From contig JBFWOF010000033.1 of assembly GCA_050250665.1 (NCBI GenBank), positions 7,119 to 71,118 of the forward strand: DNA of 64,000 nt, written 5' to 3'. The position numbers were made by a program, and so were the translations under genes. The notes below the pieces were generated by a model. The model saw only the letters and a program-made list of their open reading frames with translations. It made no database searches and was not told the DNA's origin. This DNA is from JADKFD01 sp050250665. GTDB lineage: Bacteria > Pseudomonadota > Gammaproteobacteria > Xanthomonadales > SZUA-5. Every line of letters begins with the position of its first letter. Positions within the stretch are counted from its first letter, which is position 1. This document shows positions 16,153 to 24,659 of the stretch, one piece after another.

Positions 16153-17351
16153 GGCGCCTCCTCGTCGTCCTCGAACCACAGCCAGAAACCGTCGACGGTG
16201 CGCCGCCACAAGCCGCCCTCGGGGGCTTCGCCCAGGGCCACCAGCGGACGCTCGATCAGCAACTTCGAGTCGAGTTCCACCCGAACCTTGCCCACCGCCT
16301 GCCCCAGCGCCACTGGCGCGATCAGCAGGGAGGGCAAGTCCATGCTGGCCTTGAGCTGCTCATATTTGCCCTTGGGGATGACCACGAGCACGTCATCGGC
16401 CACGCCCAGATCCACCGATTCAACCTCGCCCTTCCAGACCTTGGGCTGCGCCAGCACCTGATTCTGGGTGTACAGCTTGTGGGCCTCGAAGAAGCGGAAG
16501 CCGTAGTTCAGCAGGGCCTGGCTTTCCTGGGCACGGGTCTCCTCGGTCTTGCTGCCCATGACCACGGCCACCAGACGCATATCGCCGCGTTTGGCCGAGC
16601 TCGCCAGGCAATAACCGGCCGAACTGGTATGCCCGGTCTTGATGCCATCTACACTCTCGTCGCGGCGCAGCAAGGCATTGCGGTTGTACTGGCGGATTCC
16701 GTTGAAGGTGTATTCCGGCGTGGAATACCACTCGTAGTACTCCGGGAACTCGGCAATCATCGTCCGCGACAGCAAGGCCAGGTCGCGCGCGGTCGAATAG
16801 TGCTCGGGATCGGGCAGTCCGGGCGCATTGGTGAAATGCGAGTTCTTCATGCCAATGCGCTGGGCATAGATGTTCATCTGCTGCACAAAGCCCTCTTCGG
16901 TGCCGGCGATGTGTTCGGCGAGGGCGATGGTGGCGTCATTGCCCGACTGCACAATCATGCCCAGCAACAGATCCTTGGCGTCGACTTCGCTGTTGGCGTT
17001 GACGAACATGCGCGAGCCGCCAAGGCCACGCTTCCAGGCGTTTTCGCTGACCCGGACCTTGTCGTCCAGCTTCAGGCGGCCGGCGCGCAGCTCGTGGAAG
17101 AGCACGTAGGCGGCCATGACCTTGGTGATGCTGGCCGGCTCGACGCGATCGTCGGCGGACTGCTCGGCGATGACCTGGCCAGTGGTCTGCTCGATCAGGA
17201 TGGCCGACTTGACCGGCAACACCGGGGCATCGGGGATCACCATCGGCGCTGCCTTGGGTACCGGCATGGCCGGCTTGGGCACCGCGGCGGGCGTCTGCGC
17301 CGGAGCGGCGGCATGGGCGAGCAGCAGGAGTATCGCTAGGGCTTTCTTCAT
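16149..17351 (-). CDS. dacA: D-alanyl-D-alanine carboxypeptidase (PBP5/6 type)
   Basis: Trims the terminal D-Ala from peptidoglycan pentapeptides. 400 residues. Signal peptide about 1-19, a Pro/Ala-rich linker, then the S11 peptidase domain with all three penicillin-binding motifs: SITK (S74, K77), SGN in VQSGNDAT and KTG in GIKTGHTSSAGYC. A C-terminal PBP5-type beta domain ends in an amphipathic tail, GLWRRTVDGFWLWFEDD, which would tether it to the inner membrane. Part of mltB-rlpA-dacA-ybeD. Confidence 0.96.
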   Translation of the reverse strand: MKKALAILLLLAHAAAPAQTPAAVPKPAMPVPKAAPMVIPDAPVLPVKSAILIEQTTGQVIAEQSADDRVEPASITKVMAAYVLFHELRAGRLKLDDKVRVSENAWKRGLGGSRMFVNANSEVDAKDLLLGMIVQSGNDATIALAEHIAGTEEGFVQQMNIYAQRIGMKNSHFTNAPGLPDPEHYSTARDLALLSRTMIAEFPEYYEWYSTPEYTFNGIRQYNRNALLRRDESVDGIKTGHTSSAGYCLASSAKRGDMRLVAVVMGSKTEETRAQESQALLNYGFRFFEAHKLYTQNQVLAQPKVWKGEVESVDLGVADDVLVVIPKGKYEQLKASMDLPSLLIAPVALGQAVGKVRVELDSKLLIERPLVALGEAPEGGLWRRTVDGFWLWFEDDEEAP

Positions 17352-17538
17352 CGGGTCTGGGCATGATTCGCGCGGGCATCGGCATCAGCCGCTGCCGCTT
17401 GCGCGGGGATGGTTGAACAGGTGCACGGGCACGCGATTCGGGTGCGCCTGCGCTTCAGGGCGCAAACGCTATCGCATCGGCTGGCTGCACATGTTAACGG
17501 AGGCCACAGCCGACCAGCAGCGTTCAGCAGGCAAACTG

Positions 17539-18423
17539 TCAGCGTTGCAGCAGATTTGCCTCACCGAATCCACGCTCGCGCAGTCGGGCGCGCAGCGACT
17601 CGGCCTGTGCCTGCCCCAGGATCGGCCCGAGACGAACGCGATAGACCTTGCCGTGGGCAGCGCGCGCGGAATACACCCTCACCGAATCGAATCCGGCCCG
17701 CTGCAGCTTGCGGCGCAGGGCAAAGGCATTGGCGCGGGAACTGAAGGCAGCCACCTGCAGATAGCTGCGACCGGCGGCATTGACCACCTGCGGGCGATCA
17801 GGTGCCGGCGGCGTCGGCAGATTGGCGGCAGGATCGTCGCCCGGATGCAGCACCCGGACCTCCACCGGTGCCGTGCCGGTCATGTGGATGCCGAGTTTGA
17901 CGGCAGCCGCGTAGGACAGATCAATCAGGCGATCGCCGACAAATGGACCTCGATCGTTGATGCGCACGACCACGCTCTTGCCAGTATCCAGCCGCGTCAC
18001 GCGGGCGTAGCTCGGCAGCGGCAGCGTCTTGTGGGCGGCCGTGAACTGGTACATGTCGTAGGGCTCGCGAGTGCTGGTCAGGCGTCCGTGGAACTTGGTG
18101 CCGTACCAGGAGGCGGTGCCACGTTCGACATAGCCGGCGCTGCGCGACAGCACCTGGTAACGCTTGCCGAACACATCGTAAGGCGAATGATTGCCATAGC
18201 GCGCCAGCGGCTCGTCCCTGGGCACCGGCTCGGGCAGGGCATCGACATCAAAAGGCACGTTCGGTGGACCGTCCAGCGGCTGGTATTCGCGCGGAGGCGG
18301 CGGCGCGCCTCCCGGCGCGGCCCGCTCGGGTCCGCGGGGAGTGGCACAGGCCGCGAGTGCTGCCAGCACCGCCGCGATCAAGGCCAGCCGCAGGACTCTC
18401 TCAGCAAACATACGGTAACCCAT
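17539..18423 (-). CDS. rlpA: Septal ring lytic transglycosylase RlpA (lipoprotein)
   Basis: Outer-membrane lipoprotein that binds and cleaves glycan strands lacking stem peptides at the septum. 294 residues. Lipobox AALAAC near residue 26; RlpA double-psi barrel with GTASWYGTKFHGRLTS, TAAHKTLPLPSYARVT and VVRINDRGPFVGDRLIDLS (catalytic Asp region); C-terminal SPOR domain about 218-290 (YLQVAAFSSRANA...YRVRLGPI). An internal Met at residue 5 is an alternative start. Downstream of mltB, as in related genomes. Confidence 0.95.
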   Translation of the reverse strand: MGYRMFAERVLRLALIAAVLAALAACATPRGPERAAPGGAPPPPREYQPLDGPPNVPFDVDALPEPVPRDEPLARYGNHSPYDVFGKRYQVLSRSAGYVERGTASWYGTKFHGRLTSTREPYDMYQFTAAHKTLPLPSYARVTRLDTGKSVVVRINDRGPFVGDRLIDLSYAAAVKLGIHMTGTAPVEVRVLHPGDDPAANLPTPPAPDRPQVVNAAGRSYLQVAAFSSRANAFALRRKLQRAGFDSVRVYSARAAHGKVYRVRLGPILGQAQAESLRARLRERGFGEANLLQR

Positions 18424-18515
18424 TGATTTATATACTCACAAAACCGGCACTGGGGCCCGAGCACGCCGCATGATCCGAAAATACCGCGAAGTTGGACCCC
18501 TGCCCCCTGCCCCCT

Positions 18516-19511
18516 TCACTGCTGCACACCGCCGGTGCGCTCGCGGATGGCCTGGGCCAGGTCGTGGACCGCCATGGCGTACATGGGCGAGCGGTTGTAG
18601 CGGGTGATCACGCGGAAATTGGCAAAGATCGCGAAATGGGCAAATTCGCCATCCGCCACTTCCAGGCTGAGCAGATTGCTGGGCTGATCCGGAGCCACGA
18701 CCACACCATCCACAGGCTGGTAACCCCATTCCACCAATTGGCTCAATGGGAAGATCGGGTCCAGACCGGTATCGCGCAGGCGCCGCGCCCCGGGACCGGG
18801 GATCATCGGCACCGTGACCGGGGCGTTTTCGGTCCAACCATGATCCCGCAGATAATTGGCGACACTGGCCAGCGCATCGTCGGCCGAATTCCACAGATCG
18901 ATGCGTCCGTCCTGGTTCTGATCGACCGCCCAATTGACGAAACTGGTCGGCATGAACTGACCCAGACCCATGGCGCCGGCGTAGGAACCCTGCACATTGG
19001 CCAGATCCAGATCGATGTGACGCTCGCTCGGCAAATTCAGGAAGCGGATCAGTTCGCCCCGGAAGAAGGGCGCGCGCGGCGGGTAATAGAGCCCCAGCGT
19101 GGTCAGCGCATCGAGCACCTTCCACTTGCCCATGATCCGCCCGTAGAAGGTCTCGACCCCGACGATGGCGACGACGTATTCGGCGGGCACACCCTGCTCG
19201 GCCTGGATCTTGGTCAGCAGTTCGCGATTCTTCTCGAAATACTCGACTCCACCGGAAATCCGGGCTTCGGTCAGGAAGATCGGTCGGTAGACAAACCAGG
19301 GCTTGCCCTCGGCCGGACGGGTCATGGCTTCGATGATCGCCGGCTGGTACTCGGCCAATTGCAGCAGCTGCCGCACCTCGGCCGCGCGCGCCTGATCGCC
19401 AGCGGCCACTTCCGCGATCAGAGCGTCCATGCCAGGGTGCTTTTCCTTGGCCAGGCCCATGATGGGCAGACTCAGGCAGAAGGCGGTCAGGGCCAGACGC
19501 GTCAGGGTCAT
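18516..19511 (-). CDS. mltB: Lytic murein transglycosylase B
   Basis: Cleaves the beta-1,4 bond between MurNAc and GlcNAc. 331 residues. Start MTLTRLALTAFC gives a signal peptide (1-21) ending GLAKE; no lipobox, so probably a soluble periplasmic form. MltB motifs: PAEYVVAIVGVETFYGRIMG with the catalytic Glu, VLDALTTLGLYYPPRAPFF, GSYAGAMGLGQFMPTSF and WAVDQNQDGRIDLWN. First gene of the block with rlpA and dacA. Confidence 0.95.
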   Translation of the reverse strand: MTLTRLALTAFCLSLPIMGLAKEKHPGMDALIAEVAAGDQARAAEVRQLLQLAEYQPAIIEAMTRPAEGKPWFVYRPIFLTEARISGGVEYFEKNRELLTKIQAEQGVPAEYVVAIVGVETFYGRIMGKWKVLDALTTLGLYYPPRAPFFRGELIRFLNLPSERHIDLDLANVQGSYAGAMGLGQFMPTSFVNWAVDQNQDGRIDLWNSADDALASVANYLRDHGWTENAPVTVPMIPGPGARRLRDTGLDPIFPLSQLVEWGYQPVDGVVVAPDQPSNLLSLEVADGEFAHFAIFANFRVITRYNRSPMYAMAVHDLAQAIRERTGGVQQ

Positions 19512-19750
19512 GTATGAGGGTGCCCGATGGAGGTTGCGCCCGATGCTAGCCTGAGTCGCCGGCAACGGTGTGAGAAAGGCGCTGCCAGTGTCATCTGCGC
19601 TTAAGGACCCGGCAACTGAGGGTCGGCCCGAGGACCTGGCGTCCTTCGCCAGGTGACGACTGTCAGGTCGCAGTGGTGTTGTCTGTCCCTGTTGCCCAAA
19701 GCGGGCAAGTCCCAGTGTGTGACTCCTGTACTGGGGCACGAGGAATCAGG

Positions 19751-20659
19751 ATGAACAGCAGCTACAGCCAGGAGTCAGAGCCGCTCCTGAGCGCCACGGC
19801 GCTGGACAAGGCCTATGGAACACAACAGGCGCTGCGTGAATTCAGTCTGGAGGTTCGCGCTGGCGAAGTGCTGGCGCTGCTTGGACCGAATGGCGCTGGC
19901 AAGACCACGGCGGTGCGGGCCTTCCTGGGCCTGACACCGATCGACAGCGGCAGCATCCGGATCCTGGGTAGCGCGCCCGGTGCGCGCGGCGCCCGTCTCG
20001 GCACCGGGGTGATGCTGCAGGCGGGCGCCTTGCCCGACACCCTGAGTCTGCGCGAGCTATTGCGCTTGAGCGGCTCGTATTTCGCCGAACCCGAAGCGCT
20101 GCAGCAACTGGTCGAGGATTGTGGGATCGCAGAATTCCTGGATCGTCGCTACGGGCAGCTGTCCGGTGGCCAGAAACAGCGGGTACAGCTGGCGCTGGCA
20201 CTGATTGGCAAGCCGCGTCTGGCGCTGCTCGACGAGCCCACCGCCGCGCTGGACCTGGTCTCGCGCCAGGCATTCTGGCGCGCCATCAGGCGCCGGGTCG
20301 ATGCCGGCCTCGGGGTACTCCTGACCACGCATGACCTGGCCGAAGTCGATTCAGTGGCCCACCGGGTGGTGGTGATGGCCGCCGGCCGGGTGCTCGGCGA
20401 GGGTTCCCCGGCGCAGGTTCGGGCCCGCATTTCCGGGAGCACGTTGCGCTTTCGCACCTGCCTGCCTGCCAAGGAGCTGCTGGCACTGGGCGAAGCCGAG
20501 CTGGTCGATCTGGACCAGAAGCGGGCAACGCTGCGCAGCCACCACCCGGAGGCGCTGCTGCGCGGACTGCTCGAGGCCGATCCCGGCTTGAGCGAGCTCG
20601 AAGTCACCCGCCCGTCGCTGGAGGACGCCGTTTCAGATTGGCTCAAGGAGGCCGCATGA
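19751..20659 (+). CDS. ABC transporter ATP-binding protein
   Basis: 302 residues. ABC ATPase with Walker A GPNGAGKTT, signature LSGGQKQRVQLA, Walker B LALLDEPTAALD and switch His in LLTTHDLAEVDSVA. The residues after about 225 form the extra C-terminal region common in DrrA/NodI-type exporters. Start MNSSYSQ follows CAGG. It overlaps the permease gene by 4 bp. Substrate not evident. Confidence 0.93.
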   Translation: MNSSYSQESEPLLSATALDKAYGTQQALREFSLEVRAGEVLALLGPNGAGKTTAVRAFLGLTPIDSGSIRILGSAPGARGARLGTGVMLQAGALPDTLSLRELLRLSGSYFAEPEALQQLVEDCGIAEFLDRRYGQLSGGQKQRVQLALALIGKPRLALLDEPTAALDLVSRQAFWRAIRRRVDAGLGVLLTTHDLAEVDSVAHRVVVMAAGRVLGEGSPAQVRARISGSTLRFRTCLPAKELLALGEAELVDLDQKRATLRSHHPEALLRGLLEADPGLSELEVTRPSLEDAVSDWLKEAA

Positions 20660-21417
20660 ACACGCTCACACCGGCAGGCAGCTGGCCGCGCGCCTATGTC
20701 CTGGAAACCTGGATCGAATGCCTGAAAGTCTGGCGTCAGCCCGCATTCCTGTTCCCTACCCTCTTTTTTCCCGCTCTGTTCTATCTGCTGTTCGGCATTC
20801 TGATGGTGCCGCGCGCCCCCGGCGGCGACGCCGCGCGCTATCTGCTGGCCACCTACGCCACCTTTGGTGCCATCGGCCCTGCCTTGTTCGGCTTTGGTGT
20901 CGGTCTGGCGGAAGAGCGCAGCAACGGCTTGTTCGATCTGCGGCGGGTGTCGCCGGCCCCACCCTTCGCGCCGCTGTTGGCCAAGGCGGCCATGGCCATG
21001 CTCTTCGCCGCGACCATCGCTCTGCTGCTGATCTCCCTGGCCGTGGGCATCGGTGGTGTCCGCGCCGCACCCTCGAGCTTTCTGGCCCTGATCGTCACGC
21101 TGATGCTCGGTACCCTGCCCTTTGCCGCACTTGGCATGGGCATCGGCTGCCTGGTGCGGGCGCAGGCAGCCAGCGCCCTGGTGCAGCTGATCTATCTGCC
21201 GCTGGGTTTCCTCGGCGGGCTGTGGATGCCGGTGTTCATGCTGCCGACATTGATGCAAAGCCTTGCCGCCTGCCTGCCCTCCTTCCATCTGGGACAGCTC
21301 AGCCTGTGGGCACTGGGCGTGCAACCGGGACTGCCCACCCACTCGGCACTGGCCATGCTCGGTTTCACGGCGATCTTCAGCCTGTTCGCCGCCTGGGCCT
21401 GGCGCCGCGCCAGGTAG
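20656..21417 (+). CDS. ABC-2 type transporter permease
   Basis: 253 residues with about six hydrophobic segments and an N-terminal cytoplasmic helix (ETWIECLKVWRQPAFL). ABC-2 family layout, with RVSPAPPFAPLLAK in the intracellular loop and GGLWMPVFMLPTLMQSLAACLPS in the conserved extracytoplasmic loop. Coupled to the preceding ATPase by an ATGA overlap. A DrrAB-like or lipid/drug exporter is likely; substrate unknown. Confidence 0.92.
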   Translation: MNTLTPAGSWPRAYVLETWIECLKVWRQPAFLFPTLFFPALFYLLFGILMVPRAPGGDAARYLLATYATFGAIGPALFGFGVGLAEERSNGLFDLRRVSPAPPFAPLLAKAAMAMLFAATIALLLISLAVGIGGVRAAPSSFLALIVTLMLGTLPFAALGMGIGCLVRAQAASALVQLIYLPLGFLGGLWMPVFMLPTLMQSLAACLPSFHLGQLSLWALGVQPGLPTHSALAMLGFTAIFSLFAAWAWRRAR

Positions 21418-21464
21418 TTGCGGTTCTTGACGAAGATCGGGGCACCGGGCAAGTCCCGGCGAAA

Positions 21465-21545
21465 ATGCGGGACCCAAAGGACGCGAAGGAACAGCAGGAA
21501 GACCGAAGAGAAAAAGCAGAAGCCATGAAGCACTGGCCTTTCTGA
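21465..21545. repeat. Interspersed repeat, family H
   Basis: GACCCAAAGGACGCGAAGGA ... GAAAAAGCAGAAG. Similar sequences at 35878-35905, 48744-48784 and 50955-51070. Confidence 0.6.
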
Positions 21546-21594
21546 TCTTGGCGCCCCGCTCCTGGTCTGATCCACGGGCGGTCGGGCGGATTCC

Positions 21595-21912
21595 TCAGCC
21601 GCGCCTGGGCGCGCAATAGATTCCGTGCAGCGCCGTCAGCACGGTACTGACGGCGTCGCTGGCGACGCGGTAGTAGATGGTCTGGGATTCGCGCCGGGTG
21701 GCCACCAGGCCATCCTCGCGCAGCACCGCCAGATGCTGTGACAGCGCCGACTGGCTGAGATCGAGTTCGGCATTGAGCTGCCCTACCGAGCGCTCGCCTT
21801 CCAGCAGATGACACAGCACCAGCAAGCGGTGCTCGTTGGCCAGAGCCTTCAGCAGGCGCGCGGCGGCACCAGCGCTATCGCGCATCTGCTCCATGTCGAG
21901 GACGTTGCTCAT
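21595..21912 (-). CDS. ArsR-family regulator of the BigR/SqrR persulfide-sensing type
   Basis: 105 residues, winged helix with recognition region LSQSALSQHLAVLREDGLV and wing RRESQTIYYRV. Two cysteines, C34 in the second helix and C100 near the end, are 66 residues apart, the same spacing as the redox Cys pair of SqrR and BigR, which form an intramolecular tetrasulfide with persulfides and then release DNA. There is no metal-binding ELCVC motif. It is divergent from an SQR gene. BigR/SqrR identity rests on spacing plus context and is inference. Confidence 0.88.
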   Translation of the reverse strand: MSNVLDMEQMRDSAGAAARLLKALANEHRLLVLCHLLEGERSVGQLNAELDLSQSALSQHLAVLREDGLVATRRESQTIYYRVASDAVSTVLTALHGIYCAPRRG

Positions 21913-21939
21913 GTCTGAACCACCATCTGTGTGCGACCC

Positions 21940-21966
21940 TGATAAATTAGCACAAGTTGATATAGA
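21940..21966. promoter_or_regulatory. Candidate operator between the ArsR regulator and sqr
   Basis: AT-rich patch in an otherwise GC-rich divergent spacer: GATAAATTAGCACAAGTTGA then TATAGAG. The AAATTAG core resembles TATATTAG repeated at 23339 and 23354 in the same cluster. Assignment is inference. Confidence 0.4.
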
Positions 21967-22023
21967 GCAAAGCCCCGCGGACGCGCCTGCTCCACACTGG
22001 TGCAAACACCCCGGGAGAAGATC

Positions 22024-23295
22024 ATGGCACAGGTCATTGTCGTCGGCGCTGGCATCGGCGGGATGAGCGCGGCCTACGAGTTGCGCGCGGCGCTGGGTCC
22101 GGAGCATTCGGTCACCGTCGTCGGTGATGGGCCCCGCTTCAGCTTCACCCCCTCCAATCCCTGGGTGGCCGTGGGCTGGCGCAAGCCGCCCGAGATCCAG
22201 GTGGATGCAGGCAAGTATCTGGGCAAGAAGAACATCGGCTTCGTCCCCGAAGCCGCAGCCCGCATCGATGCGGCTGGCAAGTCGCTGACGACGGTATCGG
22301 GCAAGTCACTGGACTTCGACTATCTGGTGATCTGCACCGGCCCACGGCTGGCCTTTGACGAGATTCCGGGTTTTGGTCCGATCAACGGCCACACCCAGTC
22401 GATCTGCACCACCGAACATGCCACCCGTGCCTGGCAGCAGTATCAGGAATTCCTCAAGCATCCGGGTCCGATTGTGGTCGGCGCGGTCGCTGGTGCCAGT
22501 TGCTTCGGTCCCGCCTACGAGTTTGCGATGATCCTCGATGCCGATCTGCGCAAGCGCAAGCTGCGCGATCGCGTGCCGATCACTTTCGTCAGCAGCGAAC
22601 CCTATGTGGGTCATATGGGCTTGGGCGGTGTCGGCGATTCCAAGGGCCTGCTCGAATCCGAATTCCGGCAGCGCCACATCAAGTGGATCACCAACTGCAA
22701 GGTGCGTGAGTTCACCGAGAATCAGGTCACTGCCATCGAGCACAGCGATCACGGCGAAGTCCTGCGCGAGCACGTGCTGCCTTTCAAGTTCGCCATGATG
22801 ATGCCGGCCTTCACCGGCGTCGCTGCGGTGGCTGCGGTCGAAGGCCTGTGTAATCCGCGCGGCTTCGTGCTGATCGACGAGTTCCAGCGCAACCCAAGCT
22901 TTCCGCACATCTATTCGGCGGGGGTCTGTGTGGCCATCGCCCCGACCGAGCCGACACCGGTGCCCACCGGCGTGCCCAAGACCGGCTTCATGATCGAATC
23001 GATGGTCTCGGCCATCGTCCAGAACCTGAAGGCCGCGATCGAGGGCAAGGCGCCGACCGCCAAGGCCACCTGGAACGCCATCTGCCTGGCCGACATGGGC
23101 GACACCGGTGCGGCCTTCGTGGCCCTGCCGCAGATGCCGCCGCGCAACGTCACCTGGGCCAAGGTCGGCCGCTGGGTCCATCTGGCCAAGATCGCCTTCG
23201 AGAAGTACTTCCTGGCCAAGATGAAGAGCGGCAACACGGAGCCGATCTATGAGAAGTACGTACTCAAGGCTTTGGGCATAGACAAGCTGAAGTAG
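22024..23295 (+). CDS. sqr: Sulfide:quinone oxidoreductase
   Basis: Oxidises sulfide to sulfane sulfur/polysulfide and passes electrons via FAD to quinone, peripherally on the inner membrane. 423 residues. Rossmann motif VIVVGAGIGGMSAAYEL at 4-20. Three redox cysteines sit at C128 (ICTTEH), C160 (GASCFGPAYE) and C354 (AICLADMGD), positions closely matching C128, C160 and C356 of the Acidithiobacillus enzyme. The quinone/FAD-site signature TPVPTGVPKTGFMIESMV is also present. A basic amphipathic C-terminus would attach it to the membrane. Confidence 0.93.
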   Translation: MAQVIVVGAGIGGMSAAYELRAALGPEHSVTVVGDGPRFSFTPSNPWVAVGWRKPPEIQVDAGKYLGKKNIGFVPEAAARIDAAGKSLTTVSGKSLDFDYLVICTGPRLAFDEIPGFGPINGHTQSICTTEHATRAWQQYQEFLKHPGPIVVGAVAGASCFGPAYEFAMILDADLRKRKLRDRVPITFVSSEPYVGHMGLGGVGDSKGLLESEFRQRHIKWITNCKVREFTENQVTAIEHSDHGEVLREHVLPFKFAMMMPAFTGVAAVAAVEGLCNPRGFVLIDEFQRNPSFPHIYSAGVCVAIAPTEPTPVPTGVPKTGFMIESMVSAIVQNLKAAIEGKAPTAKATWNAICLADMGDTGAAFVALPQMPPRNVTWAKVGRWVHLAKIAFEKYFLAKMKSGNTEPIYEKYVLKALGIDKLK

Positions 23296-23331
23296 GGCCT
23301 CCTGCGCATCAGGGAACCGGATACCGCTCAC

Positions 23332-23361
23332 TTGACTTTATATTAGGTTCCTCTATATTAG
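23332..23361 (+). promoter_or_regulatory. Promoter with overlapping direct repeat (candidate regulator site)
   Basis: TTGACT (23332-23337), 16 bp, then TATATT (23354-23359) fits a sigma-70 promoter for the DUF2892-RND genes. TATATTAG occurs at 23339-23346 and 23354-23361, 15 bp apart, in the spacer and over the -10, where a repressor would block polymerase. Confidence 0.6.
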
Positions 23362-23386
23362 AATTCACTAACTCAAGGAGCTGAAC

Positions 23387-23590
23387 ATGAACATCGATCG
23401 CATCGTTCTGGCGTTTGCCGGCAGCGTGGTGCTGCTGAGCGTCGCTCTGGCGCACTGGTTCTCACCGTGGTGGTTGCTGCTGACCGCTTTCGTCGGCCTG
23501 AATCTGCTGCAATCGGCCTTCACAGGCTTCTGTCCCTTGGCCATCATGCTGAGGAAATCCGGACTTCCTGCCGGACAGGCCTTTCGCTGA
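23387..23590 (+). CDS. DUF2892 small inner-membrane protein (YgaP membrane-segment-like)
   Basis: 67 residues, two transmembrane helices (about 6-22 and 27-45) and the family's FTGFCPLAIML segment with one Cys. DUF2892 forms the membrane part of the rhodanese YgaP and often neighbours sulfide-handling genes. A good AAGGAG ribosome site precedes the ATG. The adaptor gene starts 1 bp after its stop. Likely helps sulfane-sulfur handling at the membrane; direct role unproven. Confidence 0.88.
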   Translation: MNIDRIVLAFAGSVVLLSVALAHWFSPWWLLLTAFVGLNLLQSAFTGFCPLAIMLRKSGLPAGQAFR

Positions 23591-23591
23591 C

Positions 23592-24659
23592 ATGATGATT
23601 CGACTCGCCGCTCTCACCGTGATTCTGGCAAGCCTGTCGGCCTGCGGCAGCTCGGCGCCGCCGACCCGCGATGCGGCGCCACTGCCGCAGTTGCCGACAC
23701 TGACGATCACGCCCGAAAGCACGGCGCGAGAGCGAGTCTGGGACGGCGTGGTCGAGGCCGTGAATCAGGCCACGCTGTCGGCGCAGACCGCCGGCCGGGT
23801 GCTGGAGCTGCCTTTCGATGTCGACGATTACGTGCCTGCCGGCGCAGTGGTGGTGCGCTTCACCGACGTCGAGCAGCAATCGGCCAGTCGCCAGGCCCAG
23901 GCGCAACTGCGGGCCGCCGAAGCCGCTGCCCGCGAGGCCGAATCCGAGTACACCCGCATCCAGAGCGTTTATGAGCGCAAGCTGGTGGCCAAGGCCCAGC
24001 TGGATCAGGCCACCGCCCGCCGGGATTCTGCACGGGCGGCGCTGGAAGCAGCCCGCGCCGGCGTCCGCAGTGCCGGCGAACAGGTGGATTACACGGTCAT
24101 CCGTGCGCCCTTCAGCGGCATCGTCACCGCGCGTCATGTGCAGATCGGCGAGTCGGTCCGTCCCGGACAGCAACTGATCTCGGGTCTGTCGCTGGGCCAG
24201 TTGCGACTGGCCGTGGAAGTACCGCAAAGCGATATCGCGGCCATCCGCGACCGCAAGCAGGCCAGCGTGCTGCTGGGCAGCGATGGCGCCCGGCGGATTG
24301 CCGCGACCTCGGTCACGGTATTTCCCTACGCCGATCCCAACACCCACAGTTTCAAGGTCCGCATCGAATTGCCGGAGGAAGAGACCGGATTGCATCCGGG
24401 CATGACCGTCAAGGTGGCCTTCGATGTCGGTAGCAGCGAGCGTCTGCTGCTGCCACGCAGCGCGCTGGTCCAGCGCAGCGAGGTCAGTGCCGTCTATGTC
24501 CTGGATCAGCAGCAGCTCAGCCTGCGCCAGCTGCGGCTGGGACATGCCTTCGGAGATCGCGTCGAAGTCCTGGCCGGATTGAGTGGTGGTGAGACCATCG
24601 TCACCGACCCGCTGGCGGCGGCAGCGGCGCTGGTCAGCCGGCGCGCCGACCATGAGTGA
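23592..24659 (+). CDS. RND efflux periplasmic adaptor (membrane fusion) lipoprotein
   Basis: 355 residues. Signal with lipobox SLSAC near residue 18; barrel-sandwich half motifs, an alpha-hairpin about 95-150 (EAESEYTRIQSVYERKLVAK ), VDYTVIRAPFSGIVTARHVQ, then beta-barrel and membrane-proximal domains. It connects an RND pump to an outer-membrane channel; no channel gene is in the cluster. Overlaps the pump gene by 8 bp. Confidence 0.93.
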   Translation: MMIRLAALTVILASLSACGSSAPPTRDAAPLPQLPTLTITPESTARERVWDGVVEAVNQATLSAQTAGRVLELPFDVDDYVPAGAVVVRFTDVEQQSASRQAQAQLRAAEAAAREAESEYTRIQSVYERKLVAKAQLDQATARRDSARAALEAARAGVRSAGEQVDYTVIRAPFSGIVTARHVQIGESVRPGQQLISGLSLGQLRLAVEVPQSDIAAIRDRKQASVLLGSDGARRIAATSVTVFPYADPNTHSFKVRIELPEEETGLHPGMTVKVAFDVGSSERLLLPRSALVQRSEVSAVYVLDQQQLSLRQLRLGHAFGDRVEVLAGLSGGETIVTDPLAAAAALVSRRADHE

